Shown piece after piece: positions 8,972 through 17,783 of a DNA stretch of 63,391 nucleotides. The stretch covers positions 1-63,391 of the forward strand of contig NZ_ADNU01000047.1 in the NCBI RefSeq assembly GCF_000178455.1, given 5' to 3'. How positions within the stretch are numbered: the stretch's first letter is position 1; each line of letters begins with the position of its first letter. Source of the DNA: Brevibacterium mcbrellneri ATCC 49030. GTDB taxonomy: Bacteria; Actinomycetota; Actinomycetes; Actinomycetales; Brevibacteriaceae. Under the pieces are notes generated by a model. The model was given only the letters and a program-made list of their open reading frames with translations, had not been told where the DNA came from and did no database searches. Position numbers and translations under genes: made by a program.

Positions 8972-10444
8972 GTGACTGTACGAGTCCGCTTTTGCCCGTC
9001 ACCAACCGGAACCCCGCACGTGGGAATGGTACGTACCGCCCTGTTCAACTGGGCGTACGCCAAGCACACCGGCGGAACCTTTGTTTTCCGTATCGAAGAC
9101 ACCGACGCCGCCCGTGACTCAGAAGAGTCCTACGGCCAAATCATCGAAGCGATGAAGTGGCTGGGGTTGGACTGGGACGAAGGTATCGATGTGGGCGGAC
9201 CACACGGCCCTTACCGCCAGTCACAGCGCGGCGACATCTACGCTGAGATCATTGAGAAGCTCAAGGCCGGCGGCCACATTTACGAGTCGTACTCCAACGC
9301 AGAAGAAATCGAAGCCCGTCACCGGGCTGCAGGCCGTGACCCCAAATTGGGCTACGACGGGTTCGACCGTGACCTGACCCAGGAACAGATCGCAGAGTTC
9401 AAGGCACAGGGCCGTGAACCTGTGTGGCGTGTGCGCATGCCGGATGAAGACATCACGTTCACAGACATGGTGCGTGGCGACATCACGTTCAAGGCCGGTT
9501 CCGTTCCCGACTTCGTGGTTGTGCGTGCAAACGGCCAGCCGCTATACACGCTGGTCAACCCGGTTGATGACGCGCTCATGGGGATCACCCACGTGCTGCG
9601 TGGTGAAGACCTGTTGAGTTCAACCCCACGCCAGATTGTTCTGTACGAACACCTCAAGGCGATCGGTGTTGCTGAGCGCACCCCAGAGTTTGGTCACCTG
9701 CCCTATGTGATGGGTGAAGGCAACAAGAAGCTGTCCAAGCGTGACCCCGAATCGAACCTGTTCCACCACCGCGACAACGGGTTCATCCCCGAAGGTTTCA
9801 TCAACTACCTTGCCCTCCTGGGCTGGTCGATCGCTGCTGACCGCGACATTTTCACCGTTGATGAACTCATCGAGGCATTCGATATCCACGACGTGTTGCC
9901 TAACCCGGCGCGTTTCGACGTGAAGAAGGCCACCGCTATCAACGCTGACCACATTCGCATGTTGGACGTTGAGGACTTTGCGCAGCGTCTGGTGCCGTAC
10001 CTGCAGACGGCCGAGGTGTTGCCCCAGGAACCGAGCGACGCACAGTTGGCAGTGTTGAAGGAAGCGGCTCCGCTTGTGCAGACTCGTATGAACCTGCTCA
10101 GCGAAGCCCCTGACCTTCTGCGTTTCCTCTTCGTGTCAGATGACAACTTTGAGTTCTACGAAGACGGCCTGAAGACTCTGAAAGACACTGCCCCTGAGGT
10201 GCTGGACCAGGCAATTGCAACGCTGGAACCCATCACCGACTGGACCACCGACACGCTCCACACGGCACTACAAGAAACCCTGGTGGACAAGGCCGGAATC
10301 AAGCCGCGCCTGGCGTTCGGACCGCTTCGCGTGGCAGTTTCTGGGCGCCGTATTTCGCCACCTCTGTTCGAGTCCATGGAGATTCTGGGCAAGGAATCGT
10401 CCATGTTCCGCCTCAACAAACTGCGCGAACACCTGGCTGAGTAA
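8972..10444 (+). CDS. gltX: Glutamyl-tRNA synthetase
   Basis: Charges tRNA-Glu (and, in most actinobacteria, tRNA-Gln for later amidation by GatCAB). The 490-residue class I synthetase starts with GTG behind AAGAAGGAACACC. The HIGH-type signature is [11 protein letters not shown] near residue 10, [10 protein letters not shown] follows, and the KMSKS-type motif is [10 protein letters not shown] in the middle. The C-terminal anticodon-binding domain is complete. tRNA-Gln(CTG) and tRNA-Glu(CTC) genes lie 1.8 kb downstream. Confidence 0.97.
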   Translation: MTVRVRFCPSPTGTPHVGMVRTALFNWAYAKHTGGTFVFRIEDTDAARDSEESYGQIIEAMKWLGLDWDEGIDVGGPHGPYRQSQRGDIYAEIIEKLKAGGHIYESYSNAEEIEARHRAAGRDPKLGYDGFDRDLTQEQIAEFKAQGREPVWRVRMPDEDITFTDMVRGDITFKAGSVPDFVVVRANGQPLYTLVNPVDDALMGITHVLRGEDLLSSTPRQIVLYEHLKAIGVAERTPEFGHLPYVMGEGNKKLSKRDPESNLFHHRDNGFIPEGFINYLALLGWSIAADRDIFTVDELIEAFDIHDVLPNPARFDVKKATAINADHIRMLDVEDFAQRLVPYLQTAEVLPQEPSDAQLAVLKEAAPLVQTRMNLLSEAPDLLRFLFVSDDNFEFYEDGLKTLKDTAPEVLDQAIATLEPITDWTTDTLHTALQETLVDKAGIKPRLAFGPLRVAVSGRRISPPLFESMEILGKESSMFRLNKLREHLAE

Positions 10445-10452
10445 CCCGCCAG

Positions 10453-10467
10453 CCCGCCCTGGGCGGG
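10453..10467 (+). terminator. Possible hairpin after gltX
   Basis: CCCGCC-CTG-GGCGGG forms a 6-bp GC-only stem just after the gltX stop, without a T tract. It may be a weak or factor-dependent terminator, or a processing site. Confidence 0.3.
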
Positions 10468-10528
10468 GAAACCCGCCTGACCGGCGAAAACCCGGCAACC
10501 ACCTCGGCGAACAACGACAAGGAGACCC

Positions 10529-11797
10529 ATGCTCACCCGCACGTACACGATTCCCGGACTCACTGTTGACGAACACACCGTCACGGTGCCGCTCGATCAC
10601 TTTGGGGATACCCCAGGGGAGCTCGAGGTGTTTGCGCGCGTGTACTCCCTGCCGGGTTCTACGGAGAAGCCGTACCTGGTGTACCTGCAGGGTGGGCCGG
10701 GCTTTGAAGCCCAGCGAGTGACCGAGCCGTCGGGGTGGGTTGGGCGCGCACTTCGCGAATACAACGTGGTCATGTTGGACCAGCGGGGCACCGGGCAGTC
10801 CAGTCCCGTTGGATTTGTTGACGGGCACTTCGTGGGCACGGGCGAGAACCAGACGCCGACCGCAGTGGCGGACTATCTGACGCATTTCCGGGCGGATGCC
10901 ATTGTGGAGGACGCCGAGGTCGTTCGCGAGTCCCTGGGTGCTTCCACCTGGGCGGTGTTGGGGCAGTCGTTCGGCGGGTTCACCGCGTTGCGGTACTTGG
11001 CAGAACACCCGGTGTCCTTGGAGCGCGTCATGTTCACCGGCGGGCTGCCACGGGTGCCAGGTGCGGACGGCGGTGAGGCTGACGCTGATCCGGCCATTGT
11101 GTACCGCGATACGTGGGAAATCATGGCGGGGAAGTCGGATCGGTTCTTCAAGCGCTACCCGCACACGCGCGAAGCGTATGAGCGTCTGTTTGAGCGTGCG
11201 GCCGATGGGATTGAGCTACCGGATGGCACCGTGGCCACGCAGGCGCACGTGCGTGGCTTAGGGCAGTTCCTGGGGGCCAGCGGGGGAGCGGAACGCCTGA
11301 ACTACCTGTTGGCGCTGGGTGACTCGATGGCCGGGCGTCACGACCTGCAGGACGCTTTGACCTTTGGCGCGCGCAACCCCATCTATGCGGTGTTGCACGA
11401 AAGTTGCTGGGCTTCTAGCACCGCTACACGTTGGGCTGCCGAACGTGCCCGCCCAGAAGGGCAGTCGCCGTTCGCCCTGGCGGGTGAGCACGTGACGCAG
11501 GACCACTTTGAGTCCGGGCCTCTGGAAGCGTGGAAGGACGTGGCGCATGTGCTAGCCGACCACGAATGGCCGGTCATGTGGGACGCGGACAAACTTGCTC
11601 AGGTGCGAGGCAAGGTTCCTGCGGCGGCTGCGGTGTACTTCGACGATGCGTATGTGCCGTGCAAACATTCCTTGGCTACTGCGAAGCTCGCGGGGGTTGA
11701 ACCGTGGGTGACTAACGAATATGAGCACAACGGACTGCGTGCGTCAGGGGAGCGGGTACTGGACCGCCTGCTGGCCATGACCCGCGGCGAAGTGTGA
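10529..11797 (+). CDS. Proline iminopeptidase-like alpha/beta hydrolase (S33 family)
   Basis: A 422-residue cytoplasmic hydrolase with the S33 pattern: the oxyanion-hole motif LQGGPGFE, LDQRGTGQSSP, the nucleophile elbow GQSFGGF (Ser), and in the C-terminal part YFDDAYVP (Asp) and NEYEHNGLRASG (His). Enzymes of this type release N-terminal proline or other residues from short peptides. It starts with ATG behind a clear AAGGAG site, and a copy of the CACCTCGG word lies in the short gap before it. Confidence 0.9.
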   Translation: MLTRTYTIPGLTVDEHTVTVPLDHFGDTPGELEVFARVYSLPGSTEKPYLVYLQGGPGFEAQRVTEPSGWVGRALREYNVVMLDQRGTGQSSPVGFVDGHFVGTGENQTPTAVADYLTHFRADAIVEDAEVVRESLGASTWAVLGQSFGGFTALRYLAEHPVSLERVMFTGGLPRVPGADGGEADADPAIVYRDTWEIMAGKSDRFFKRYPHTREAYERLFERAADGIELPDGTVATQAHVRGLGQFLGASGGAERLNYLLALGDSMAGRHDLQDALTFGARNPIYAVLHESCWASSTATRWAAERARPEGQSPFALAGEHVTQDHFESGPLEAWKDVAHVLADHEWPVMWDADKLAQVRGKVPAAAAVYFDDAYVPCKHSLATAKLAGVEPWVTNEYEHNGLRASGERVLDRLLAMTRGEV

Positions 11798-11824
11798 TGG
11801 CGCGTGGGGCTGTTAGCTCACAGC

Positions 11825-12085
11825 TTAGTTCCGCCGTTTGAGCACGGTAGCGATGATGATCGCGATGATCGAACCCAGAATGGGCACGAATACTGCTAAC
11901 AGAATCAGCAGTGTCGTGTGTAACGGTTGGAGCCGAGCGAAAACCACCAGGACTATCGCAGTGACCAGCAAAATGAGCGAAACAGGAGCCACGAACATCA
12001 TGGCCACAACACCGGCGTCGGCATAAAACGGAACCTGCGGGCCGGTCGCCAGCGTCGAAGAAAAGACCACAGTTGGTAGGAGCAT
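11825..12085 (-). CDS. Small two-helix membrane protein
   Basis: An 86-residue protein starting MLLPTVVFSS behind AGGAGGCGAAA on the minus strand, which decides this start over the much longer frame that would run into the tRNA genes. It has two hydrophobic helices (AGVVAMMFVAPVSLILLVTAIVLVVF and TLLILLAVFVPILGSIIAIIIAT, described here in parts) and ends VLKRRN. The arrangement resembles small actinobacterial integral membrane proteins with a PLDc-N-like helix pair. No function can be assigned. Confidence 0.7.
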   Translation of the reverse strand: MLLPTVVFSSTLATGPQVPFYADAGVVAMMFVAPVSLILLVTAIVLVVFARLQPLHTTLLILLAVFVPILGSIIAIIIATVLKRRN

Positions 12086-12237
12086 TTTCGCCTCCTGTGA
12101 AACAACCAATGAGTTCGTTTGATGATAGCGCCCCCTCTGATGGGCAACACAAATTCGTGCCGGTTTTGCACAAGAGCGCCGAGGTATGTAAAGTAGTCTT
12201 TCGTTGCCGACGCGGGCTTCAAGCCCGAGTCTTGCAT

Positions 12238-12309
12238 TGGGGTATGGTGTAATTGGCAGCACGAGTGATTCTGGTTCATTTAGTCTAGGTTCGAGTCCTG
12301 GTACCCCAG
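12238..12309 (+). tRNA. tRNA-Gln (CTG)
   Basis: Seventy-two bases forming a full cloverleaf. The acceptor arms TGGGGTA and TACCCCA pair completely, the discriminator is G, the anticodon stem AGTGA/TCATT encloses the loop TTCTGGT with anticodon CTG at 12271-12273, and the T-arm reads AGGTTCGAGTCCT. CCA is not encoded. Confidence 0.95.
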
Positions 12310-12325
12310 CGCTATTTCAGCACAA

Positions 12326-12398
12326 GCCCCCGTCGTCTAGTGGCCTAGGACGCCGCCCTCTCAAGGCGGAAACGGCAGTTCGAACCTGCTCGGGGGTA
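12326..12398 (+). tRNA. tRNA-Glu (CTC)
   Basis: Seventy-three bases, 16 bases after tRNA-Gln. The acceptor arms GCCCCCG/CGGGGGT pair with one G:U, the anticodon stem CCGCC/GGCGG encloses CTCTCAA with anticodon CTC at 12360-12362, and the T-arm is CAGTTCGAACCTG. CCA is not encoded. It is probably cotranscribed with the tRNA-Gln gene. Confidence 0.95.
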
Positions 12399-12420
12399 CA
12401 CATTCCAAAACTTCATACAC

Positions 12421-12455
12421 ATGAGGGGCGCATCTGTCTTAGATGCGCCCCTCAT
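12421..12455. terminator. Strong hairpin between tRNA-Glu and the DUF4282 gene
   Basis: ATGAGGGGCGCATCT and AGATGCGCCCCTCAT are perfect complements (15 bp) around a GTCTT loop. It lies 22 bases after tRNA-Glu and 29 bases after the end of the convergent gene, so it can serve as a two-way terminator although no T tract follows. Confidence 0.7.
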
Positions 12456-12484
12456 GCGTGCGGTTCCGGTTGCGAGCCCGGAGA

Positions 12485-13153
12485 TTAGTCGGTCAGAGCC
12501 CTCCGCATTTCCGTGGTGTTTTGCGCCGTACGGATACTGGCAACCATGAATTCGAGCGCAATACGCGACAAAATGATCTGCGCAAGAGCAGGAATCCACC
12601 CCAGGAAAATAGTGGGCAGGAACATCATGCCCAACATCCCACCGCCTGAGCCAGACAGGGCGTAGCTGAGACCGCTAGCGGCTGCAGAAGCAAGCGCAGT
12701 GATGACGATCCACAGAAGCCACGTTCCCACCGCAGTGACGATCGAAAGCGTGTACAAAACACTTGCAAAGTTGATCGTCACAAAGTTTTCGAACTTCAGA
12801 TCAAACAATGCCTTGAAGAAGCGCGTAAACCCGTTTCCTTTAGGAGCCTGCGCTTGAAGCTGGCCAGTTGTCTGGGAAACCTCACCGGTGTTGTAGTTGG
12901 CAGCTGGATACGGCTGCCCAGCGGCAGGCTGGCTTGCAACAGGTTGCCCGGCAGTAGGTTGAACAGTGGCTGAAGCATACTGCTGTTGCGGTGCAACAGG
13001 GCCGGTTTGGGCAGACCCCTGCGGGGCACTTCCCGCCGCTACCTGAAGGCCGGATCCGTATGGGCCCGAGCCGTAAGCGTTAGAGGAGTTGGGAACGTTA
13101 GAAGGTGGCGTTGAGCTGTTGGGTGCGCCGCTTGAAGGGTAGTTGTCAGTCAT
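12485..13153 (-). CDS. DUF4282 membrane protein with disordered N-terminus
   Basis: A 222-residue protein. The first ~105 residues are a low-complexity tail rich in Ser, Gln, Ala, Pro and Gly (repeats of the type GQPVASQPAAGQP). After GNGFTRFFKALFDLKFENFVTIN, typical of DUF4282, come two or three hydrophobic helices (VLYTLSIVTAVGTWLLWIVI; PTIFLGWIPALAQIILSRIA) and a C-terminal segment LEFMVASIRTAQNT. Function unknown; tails of this kind face the cytoplasm in related actinobacterial proteins. It converges on the tRNA genes. Confidence 0.85.
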   Translation of the reverse strand: MTDNYPSSGAPNSSTPPSNVPNSSNAYGSGPYGSGLQVAAGSAPQGSAQTGPVAPQQQYASATVQPTAGQPVASQPAAGQPYPAANYNTGEVSQTTGQLQAQAPKGNGFTRFFKALFDLKFENFVTINFASVLYTLSIVTAVGTWLLWIVITALASAAASGLSYALSGSGGGMLGMMFLPTIFLGWIPALAQIILSRIALEFMVASIRTAQNTTEMRRALTD

Positions 13154-13257
13154 TCTGGACGCCTTTGTTCATGGTGCTACATCAAATATGTTACGCAATT
13201 CGCACATAAAAACTGGGGTCACTCAAGAAAGGGCAGCCCCGGCCTGCGCTCAGGTCT

Positions 13258-13504
13258 TATGCGCGGTTCAGTGCATCCGTAAGAGCTTTCGCAGCCTCAA
13301 GAACCGACTGTGCGTGCAAACGGCCAGACTGCCGGGTCAAATGCTCAACCGGTCCGGAAATCGACACGGCCGCAACAACCCGCGAACTGGGGCCACGGAC
13401 GGGAGCGGAAACTGACGCCACGCCACGCCGCGTTCGCGTTCTGCGATCGACTGTGCCCAACCTCGGCGGCGGACACCAGAAAGAATCGTGGCCGAAAAGC
13501 GCGC
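13258..13504 (-). pseudogene. Truncated extra copy of the iclR 3' end
   Basis: This stretch repeats, at roughly 90% identity by eye, the last ~240 bases of the intact iclR gene at 16924-17165, in the same orientation and as far as the stop codon (ALNRA then TAA here, TGA there). The flanks are unrelated. A 5-base insertion in the ACGCCACGCC region shifts the frame, and everything upstream of residue ~165 is missing. It marks the left border of the accessory segment, as expected if foreign DNA entered by recombination in the iclR 3' end. Confidence 0.85.
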
Positions 13505-13567
13505 CCTGCACTCAACAGCAAAGTTCGAAATAACGAGTATCGCAGACTCGTTCGATATCCTCGGGGA

Positions 13568-14479
13568 ATGGCCCTCTATCCTTACGCAGCGTTTTTGCCA
13601 GCCGGAAGGAGAGCTGCTGGCAAACGGGAACCAGAAGAGACCTGGTGGGCTTGGCGTGGTCACAGCATTCACATTGCACGAGCGCGCCGTTCTGACGCTC
13701 CGGCACGCATACTGGTGATCCATGGCGCGGGAGGTAATAGCGCTGCCCTGTGGCCGCTGGCCGCACAGCTGGCTGAACGCGGCCTGGATATAGCTGCTGT
13801 CGATCTGCCACTGTACGGCCGCACAGTCTCGCCCAACCCCGAGACGGTGCGCTACGAAGACTGGGTGCAGCTCCTGATTAATCTTGTTGAGGCAGAACAT
13901 GATGGGCGGCCCCTGACCCTGCTCGGCGCCAGCATCGGGGGCATGCTCGCCTACGAAGTCGCCGCGCAGACTTCCCTCGTGACGACCGTCGCGGCTACCT
14001 GCCTCCTCGATCCCCGGGATTGGCGCTCCCGGACCCATATGACCCGTTTCGGGCCGCTGGGTGCCTTGGGCGGGGTGCTGTCTGCTTTGGCGCGTGGCCG
14101 GGTCGCATCGGCGATGATCTCGATGCGCTGGGTGGCGAATCTCTCGAAGATGAGCCGAAATCCAGGGCTCTCTAACCTGTGTGCGACCGACCCTCGTGGT
14201 GGTGGCGCGAAAGTTCCTCTCGGGTTCCTGGCCTCATACATGCGATACCGTCATACCTCGCCTGAGCAGGTGACGACCCCGATCGCGCTTCTTCATCCCA
14301 GCAGGGACGCGTGGACTCCCGTCGAATTGAGCATGCGTGTTTTCCGTCGTCTCGCTTCACCCGATAAGGTGATTATGCTTCGCGAGTGCGGGCACTTCCC
14401 CATCGAGGAACCCGGCATCACAGATCTGGTGTCCGCGGTCCTTGAAATCACTGATAAGGCGCATCGCTCCAGGGGATAA
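13568..14479 (+). CDS. Alpha/beta hydrolase
   Basis: A 303-residue hydrolase starting MALYPYAAFLPAGRR. The fold's hallmarks are in order: the oxyanion loop VIHGAGGNSAALWPLA, DLPLYGRT, the nucleophile elbow LLGASIGGMLA (Ser), HPSRDAWTP (likely acid) and ECGHFPIEEP (His). The substrate is unknown. The open frame extends upstream over the antisense of the iclR fragment, but the domain begins only here. It is the first gene of the island between the two iclR 3' ends and has no clear Shine-Dalgarno site. Confidence 0.75.
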   Translation: MALYPYAAFLPAGRRAAGKREPEETWWAWRGHSIHIARARRSDAPARILVIHGAGGNSAALWPLAAQLAERGLDIAAVDLPLYGRTVSPNPETVRYEDWVQLLINLVEAEHDGRPLTLLGASIGGMLAYEVAAQTSLVTTVAATCLLDPRDWRSRTHMTRFGPLGALGGVLSALARGRVASAMISMRWVANLSKMSRNPGLSNLCATDPRGGGAKVPLGFLASYMRYRHTSPEQVTTPIALLHPSRDAWTPVELSMRVFRRLASPDKVIMLRECGHFPIEEPGITDLVSAVLEITDKAHRSRG

Positions 14480-14549
14480 AATTTTCGCTGAGGGATGTTC
14501 TCGGCACAATCCACCTTGGTGCGCTCACGATGAAGACAGAACCCCGTGC

Positions 14550-15110
14550 GAGATTTGATGGATCTTTGCTGTCGAGTGTGGGGGCGTGCGACGCGCCGAA
14601 GTGCCGACGTTCGGTCGGACGGTGCGGATCCTCGGGCGTAAGCGCCTCTGGCTGTGCACGGATGCAGGCTGTACTGTCGAGTCGTTCGTCGAGCAAGACT
14701 AGTATGTCGCGGTGCCTCGCGCGAAGCTCACGGCGTGGGCGGCTCGGTGGCACCGCTGGACCCGTTCCATGGGTGCATGAACGCCATCGATGACTTGCTC
14801 GAGGACGCCCCGCCCGGCCCTGGACGACGTCCACGTCGTCACGTTCGCTACCGCCGTCATCGACGACGTTCGCCGCCGTGCCCAGCAGGGGCGCGACGTC
14901 TACCACAAGGACGCACCCTCCGCCGGCAGAGCGATCGCCGACAAGATTCTCCCGTCCTTCCCGACCTGCCCGATCCCGGACATCAAGCGTCTCGCCCAGA
15001 CACCGAACCAGTGGCGTAACGAATACTTGGGCTATGCCGACATCGACGGCGGCCGAGCGGGCCGAGGATTACTAGATCGGGTACAAAGAGATCCGCCCTC
15101 TTGAGGTCAT
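14550..15110 (+). mobile_element. Decayed ISL3-family transposase
   Basis: No intact frame survives, but pieces in different frames match an ISL3 transposase. Near 14570-14720 a zinc-finger-like part reads CRVCGRATRRSAD ... LWLCTDAGCTVESFVEQ ... VPRAKLTAWAARWHRWT. Near 14940-15060 a C-terminal part reads AIADKILPSFPTCPIPDIKRL ... QTPNQWRNEYLGYADI, like the segment before the final DDE glutamate. Frameshifts and a missing catalytic core make it inactive. The sequence after it (to ~15200) includes TTTCAACCCACGGAGATT, reminiscent of an ISL3 terminal repeat. Nothing else is recognisable between here and the abiH stop at 15313. Confidence 0.65.
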
Positions 15111-15312
15111 CTCATGGAACGGGCCAAAGGAGGTACACCTGGGACTAGTCGGCCCCACCGTCCCGACATTTCAACCCACGGAGATTCTGCCAACTACTTG
15201 ACGCGGGACACGGAAATGCTGGTGCTGCTTGCCATGCGTGTGGCTTGATCTCAGTGATTACGAAGGTGCTTGGGCCGGTATGCGCGTTCGTGTCGACCCA
15301 GGTAGTAAGAAA

Positions 15313-16491
15313 TCATGGCATCGCTTGATTGTTTCGGTGGATCCAGAGGGGGATGTGGTCGGGGTTGGTGTTGAGGAAGGCGCGGGGCGTGGTGTTGTCG
15401 TACAGGATTACACGGGTGTGGGCGTTGACGGCTTGGCGGAGCTCGTCGGTGACTGCGAGGCCGCTGGCTTCGACGAGCCGGGCTTTGACGGAATCTGGGG
15501 TGGCTTCCCCGATGTCGTCATACCAGTAAATGAGGATGTCAGGTCGCTGTGCGTCTTGGCGTTGAAGGGTAGCGAGGATGTTGTGCCACCACCAGCGGTC
15601 GGTGCTGCCGAGAGATGTACCGAAGATAATGAAGAGGTTGGTATTGGGGAACAGATCGGCGTACTCGCGTTCGTTCTGTGCCCAGTATGGCTTGGATAGC
15701 ACGCGCCCAACCTCATCTCCTTCGTGCGGATCGATGCCGAAGAGGAGGGAACGTGGGGTGGACTGTGTGCCGTGGGGGTGAATGATATCTGTGGCTAGGT
15801 AGGTGGCCGCGGAGAACTCCTGACGCTCGCAGCTCTTTCGCGGTCCCGGAAGGAGGACATTGTGCCCGCGGGGGTTGGGGTGGAAGTAAGTCTGGCGGTC
15901 TGAGCTGATAAAGGGGTGTGGCTCAAATTGAGTTTTGTCGAGGTAGAGGTAGTTGTCGAGCAGGCTGGTGTAGTTGAAGTTAATGAAGAGGAAGTTGTAG
16001 ATATCCCCAATATCGGTAGTTGCTGGGAAGGACATTCTTGAGTACTCGTCTGGGTCGCTGAGGTCGCCGAGGAACTCCATGAGGCTAGCGAGGGTCATTC
16101 TGTGGGTGACAGTTTGCTCGTTGAGTTTCGTGAGAGTGGATGGGTTTACGAGTTGGTCAAGGAAAGTGGCGAACTCGCCTTGGATCTCATGCATGGCGTC
16201 GCTTATCTCCGCTACGGCTGTTCCTGCCCTGTATAGCCGGTCGATGGCGCCTTCGACGTCGCTCCAGTTTTCGGCTCCGTTTGTTTCAAGTTCGCTCATC
16301 TGCTCGAAGATGAGGTTGTCGGTTTTGAAGCTTCGAGATTTGAGAAAGTAGTAGAACGACGTGTACTTGGTGTCGCCGCGGACGCCGAGGTCGCTGAGTG
16401 CTTGTATGTCAAATCCATTGCCGACAATGGCCATGATGTTGTGCTGGTGTCTGGGATTCTCAACTTTAGTCTCGTAGTTGGTGTACGGCAT
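15313..16491 (-). CDS. abiH: AbiH-type abortive-infection (phage defence) protein
   Basis: A 392-residue protein starting MPYTNYETKVEN behind AGGAGAACC on the minus strand, which excludes the longer frame. AbiH-family features: the N-terminal nucleotide-fold-like motif NIMAIVGNGFDIQ, then TKYTSFYYFLKSR, the central FLFINFNYTSLLDNYL, HPHGTQSTPRSLLFGID, and the C-terminal NLFIIFGTSLGSTDRWWWHNI. Known AbiH proteins stop phage growth by an unclear mechanism. Intact length, decayed insertion sequences on both sides and position inside an iclR duplication indicate acquisition as a defence cargo. One CCGAGGT word is present (16385). Confidence 0.8.
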   Translation of the reverse strand: MPYTNYETKVENPRHQHNIMAIVGNGFDIQALSDLGVRGDTKYTSFYYFLKSRSFKTDNLIFEQMSELETNGAENWSDVEGAIDRLYRAGTAVAEISDAMHEIQGEFATFLDQLVNPSTLTKLNEQTVTHRMTLASLMEFLGDLSDPDEYSRMSFPATTDIGDIYNFLFINFNYTSLLDNYLYLDKTQFEPHPFISSDRQTYFHPNPRGHNVLLPGPRKSCERQEFSAATYLATDIIHPHGTQSTPRSLLFGIDPHEGDEVGRVLSKPYWAQNEREYADLFPNTNLFIIFGTSLGSTDRWWWHNILATLQRQDAQRPDILIYWYDDIGEATPDSVKARLVEASGLAVTDELRQAVNAHTRVILYDNTTPRAFLNTNPDHIPLWIHRNNQAMP

Positions 16492-16631
16492 GGTTCTCCT
16501 GATCGTGGCGGGGCGCTGTTGCTGCAAGTGTGCTCGTCGCGGGGGGCGTTGACTCACAAGAAATGCTGCGAAACGGTTTCGTTGCCTCATGAGACGAATA
16601 CCTGAAGCGCGCTTGGGTTTTTGTTCCGTGG

Positions 16632-16766
16632 TTAGACGGCCACGGGCGCGGTCGTCATGGTGTGAGTGTAGGCCACTTCGACTGCTGCTGGGGTGCGGTA
16701 GTCGAGCGCTTCGTGGAGTCGGGTGGTGTTCCACCAGTGGACCCAGCTCATTGTCGCCAGCTCGAC
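16632..16766 (-). mobile_element. IS3-family transposase C-terminal scrap
   Basis: The minus strand encodes VELATMSWVHWWNTTRLHEA then LDYRTPAAVEVAY and a short tail ending at TAA (16632-16634). This is the end of an IS3-family OrfB (compare the family pattern WV.WYN..RLH..L.Y.TP.E). All upstream transposase sequence is missing. Between here and the iclR stop at 16924, and between here and the abiH start, I see nothing more. Confidence 0.8.
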
Positions 16767-16923
16767 CTTACTGAGACTCGGCGCTAAACCCAGGATGCTT
16801 CACAACTAAGACAACACAAAGGTGTTGCAACCACCACTTGAATCCACCGCGCAGACTCCCTCGTTTATTTGCCTAGACGGCAGAGTAACTCCTGCCAGAC
16901 AGGGCCCGGCACTTCCGCGAACC

Positions 16924-17643
16924 TCAGGCCCGGTTCAGCGCATCCGTAAGAGCTTTCGCAGCCTCAAGAACCGACTGTGCGTGCAAACGGCCAGGCTGCC
17001 GAGTCAGACGCTCCACCGGACCGGAAATCGACACGGCCGCAACAACCCGCGAACTCGGGCCACGGACGGGAGCGGAAACTGACGCCACGCCACGTTCGCG
17101 TTCCGCGATCGACTGTGCCCAACCTCGGCGGCGGACACCAGAAAGAATCGTGGCAGAAAAGCGTGCGCCACGCAGACCCGTGTGCATGCGGTCTGGCTCC
17201 TCCCATGCGAGCAACACCTGCGCAGCGGAACCCGCGCGCATACTCAAAGTGGCGCCAATAGGAACGGAGTCACGCAGACCCACGGGCCGTTCAGCGGCGG
17301 CGACGCACAAGCGCAGGTCACCCTGGCGACGGAACAGCTGAGCGGACTCGCCTGTGCGATCACGCAACTGGTTCAAAACAGGGCCAGCGGCTGCCAGAAG
17401 GCGGTCTTCTCCGGCTGCGGAGGAAAGTTCGGACAGGCGTGGGCCTAATACGAAGCGCCCTTGAATGTCGCGCCCAACCAACCGGTGATACTCAAGAGCA
17501 ACCGCCAAGCGGTGTGCGGTGGGGCGAGCCAGGCCGGTGAGGCTCACAAGTTCAGCCAGCGAAGCAGGTCCGGCTTCAAGTGCGGATAAGACGAGTGCGG
17601 CTTTGTCGATAACTCCAACGCCGCTTCCATTTTGGTTGCTCAT
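16924..17643 (-). CDS. IclR-family regulator of leucine biosynthesis (LtbR/NdgR type)
   Basis: Divergent from leuCD, the arrangement of the LtbR/NdgR regulators that control leuCD and other amino-acid genes in Corynebacterium and Streptomyces. The 239-residue protein (start MSNQNGSGVG) has an N-terminal winged helix (LSALEAGPASLAELVSLTGL then ARPTAHRLAVALE) and a C-terminal effector domain (MRAGSAAQVLLAW, RGWAQSIAERERGVASVSAPV, ISGPVERL). The start at 17643 rather than 17667 is fixed by a TACAAT box at -13 to -8. Its last ~240 bases recur as a broken copy at 13258-13504, so part of this gene may have come with the island. Confidence 0.9.
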   Translation of the reverse strand: MSNQNGSGVGVIDKAALVLSALEAGPASLAELVSLTGLARPTAHRLAVALEYHRLVGRDIQGRFVLGPRLSELSSAAGEDRLLAAAGPVLNQLRDRTGESAQLFRRQGDLRLCVAAAERPVGLRDSVPIGATLSMRAGSAAQVLLAWEEPDRMHTGLRGARFSATILSGVRRRGWAQSIAERERGVASVSAPVRGPSSRVVAAVSISGPVERLTRQPGRLHAQSVLEAAKALTDALNRA

Positions 17644-17650
17644 ACCCTCA

Positions 17651-17656
17651 ATTGTA
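17651..17656 (-). promoter_or_regulatory. -10 box for leaderless iclR
   Basis: TACAAT on the minus strand sits at -13 to -8 from the ATG at 17643. Confidence 0.5.
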
Positions 17657-17661
17657 GGTCT

Positions 17662-17690
17662 CACCATCTAAGATGCAAGTTCGGATGGTG
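17662..17690. promoter_or_regulatory. Inverted repeat between iclR and leuC, candidate operator
   Basis: CACCATC (17662-17668) and GATGGTG (17684-17690) are perfect complements separated by 15 bases. It lies just upstream of the iclR -10 box, where an autoregulatory IclR protein that also controls leuCD could bind. Confidence 0.4.
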
Positions 17691-17783
17691 GTACATCTGG
17701 CTAGTGTGAGTCTCGAAAAATCGCAGTGAGAGTGCCCGTGCCTAATAACAGGCGCAGGTTGCGCGTCACGAAGGAGATCTACC

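Noticed and set aside
12086..12262. Long N-terminal extension of the small membrane protein
   Set aside because: It runs antisense into the tRNA region; a perfect AGGAGG sits before the inner ATG at 12085.
14448..14906. 152-codon minus-strand frame (MVDVAPLLGTAANVV)
   Set aside because: It is antisense to the ISL3 transposase remnant and has arginine-rich shadow composition.
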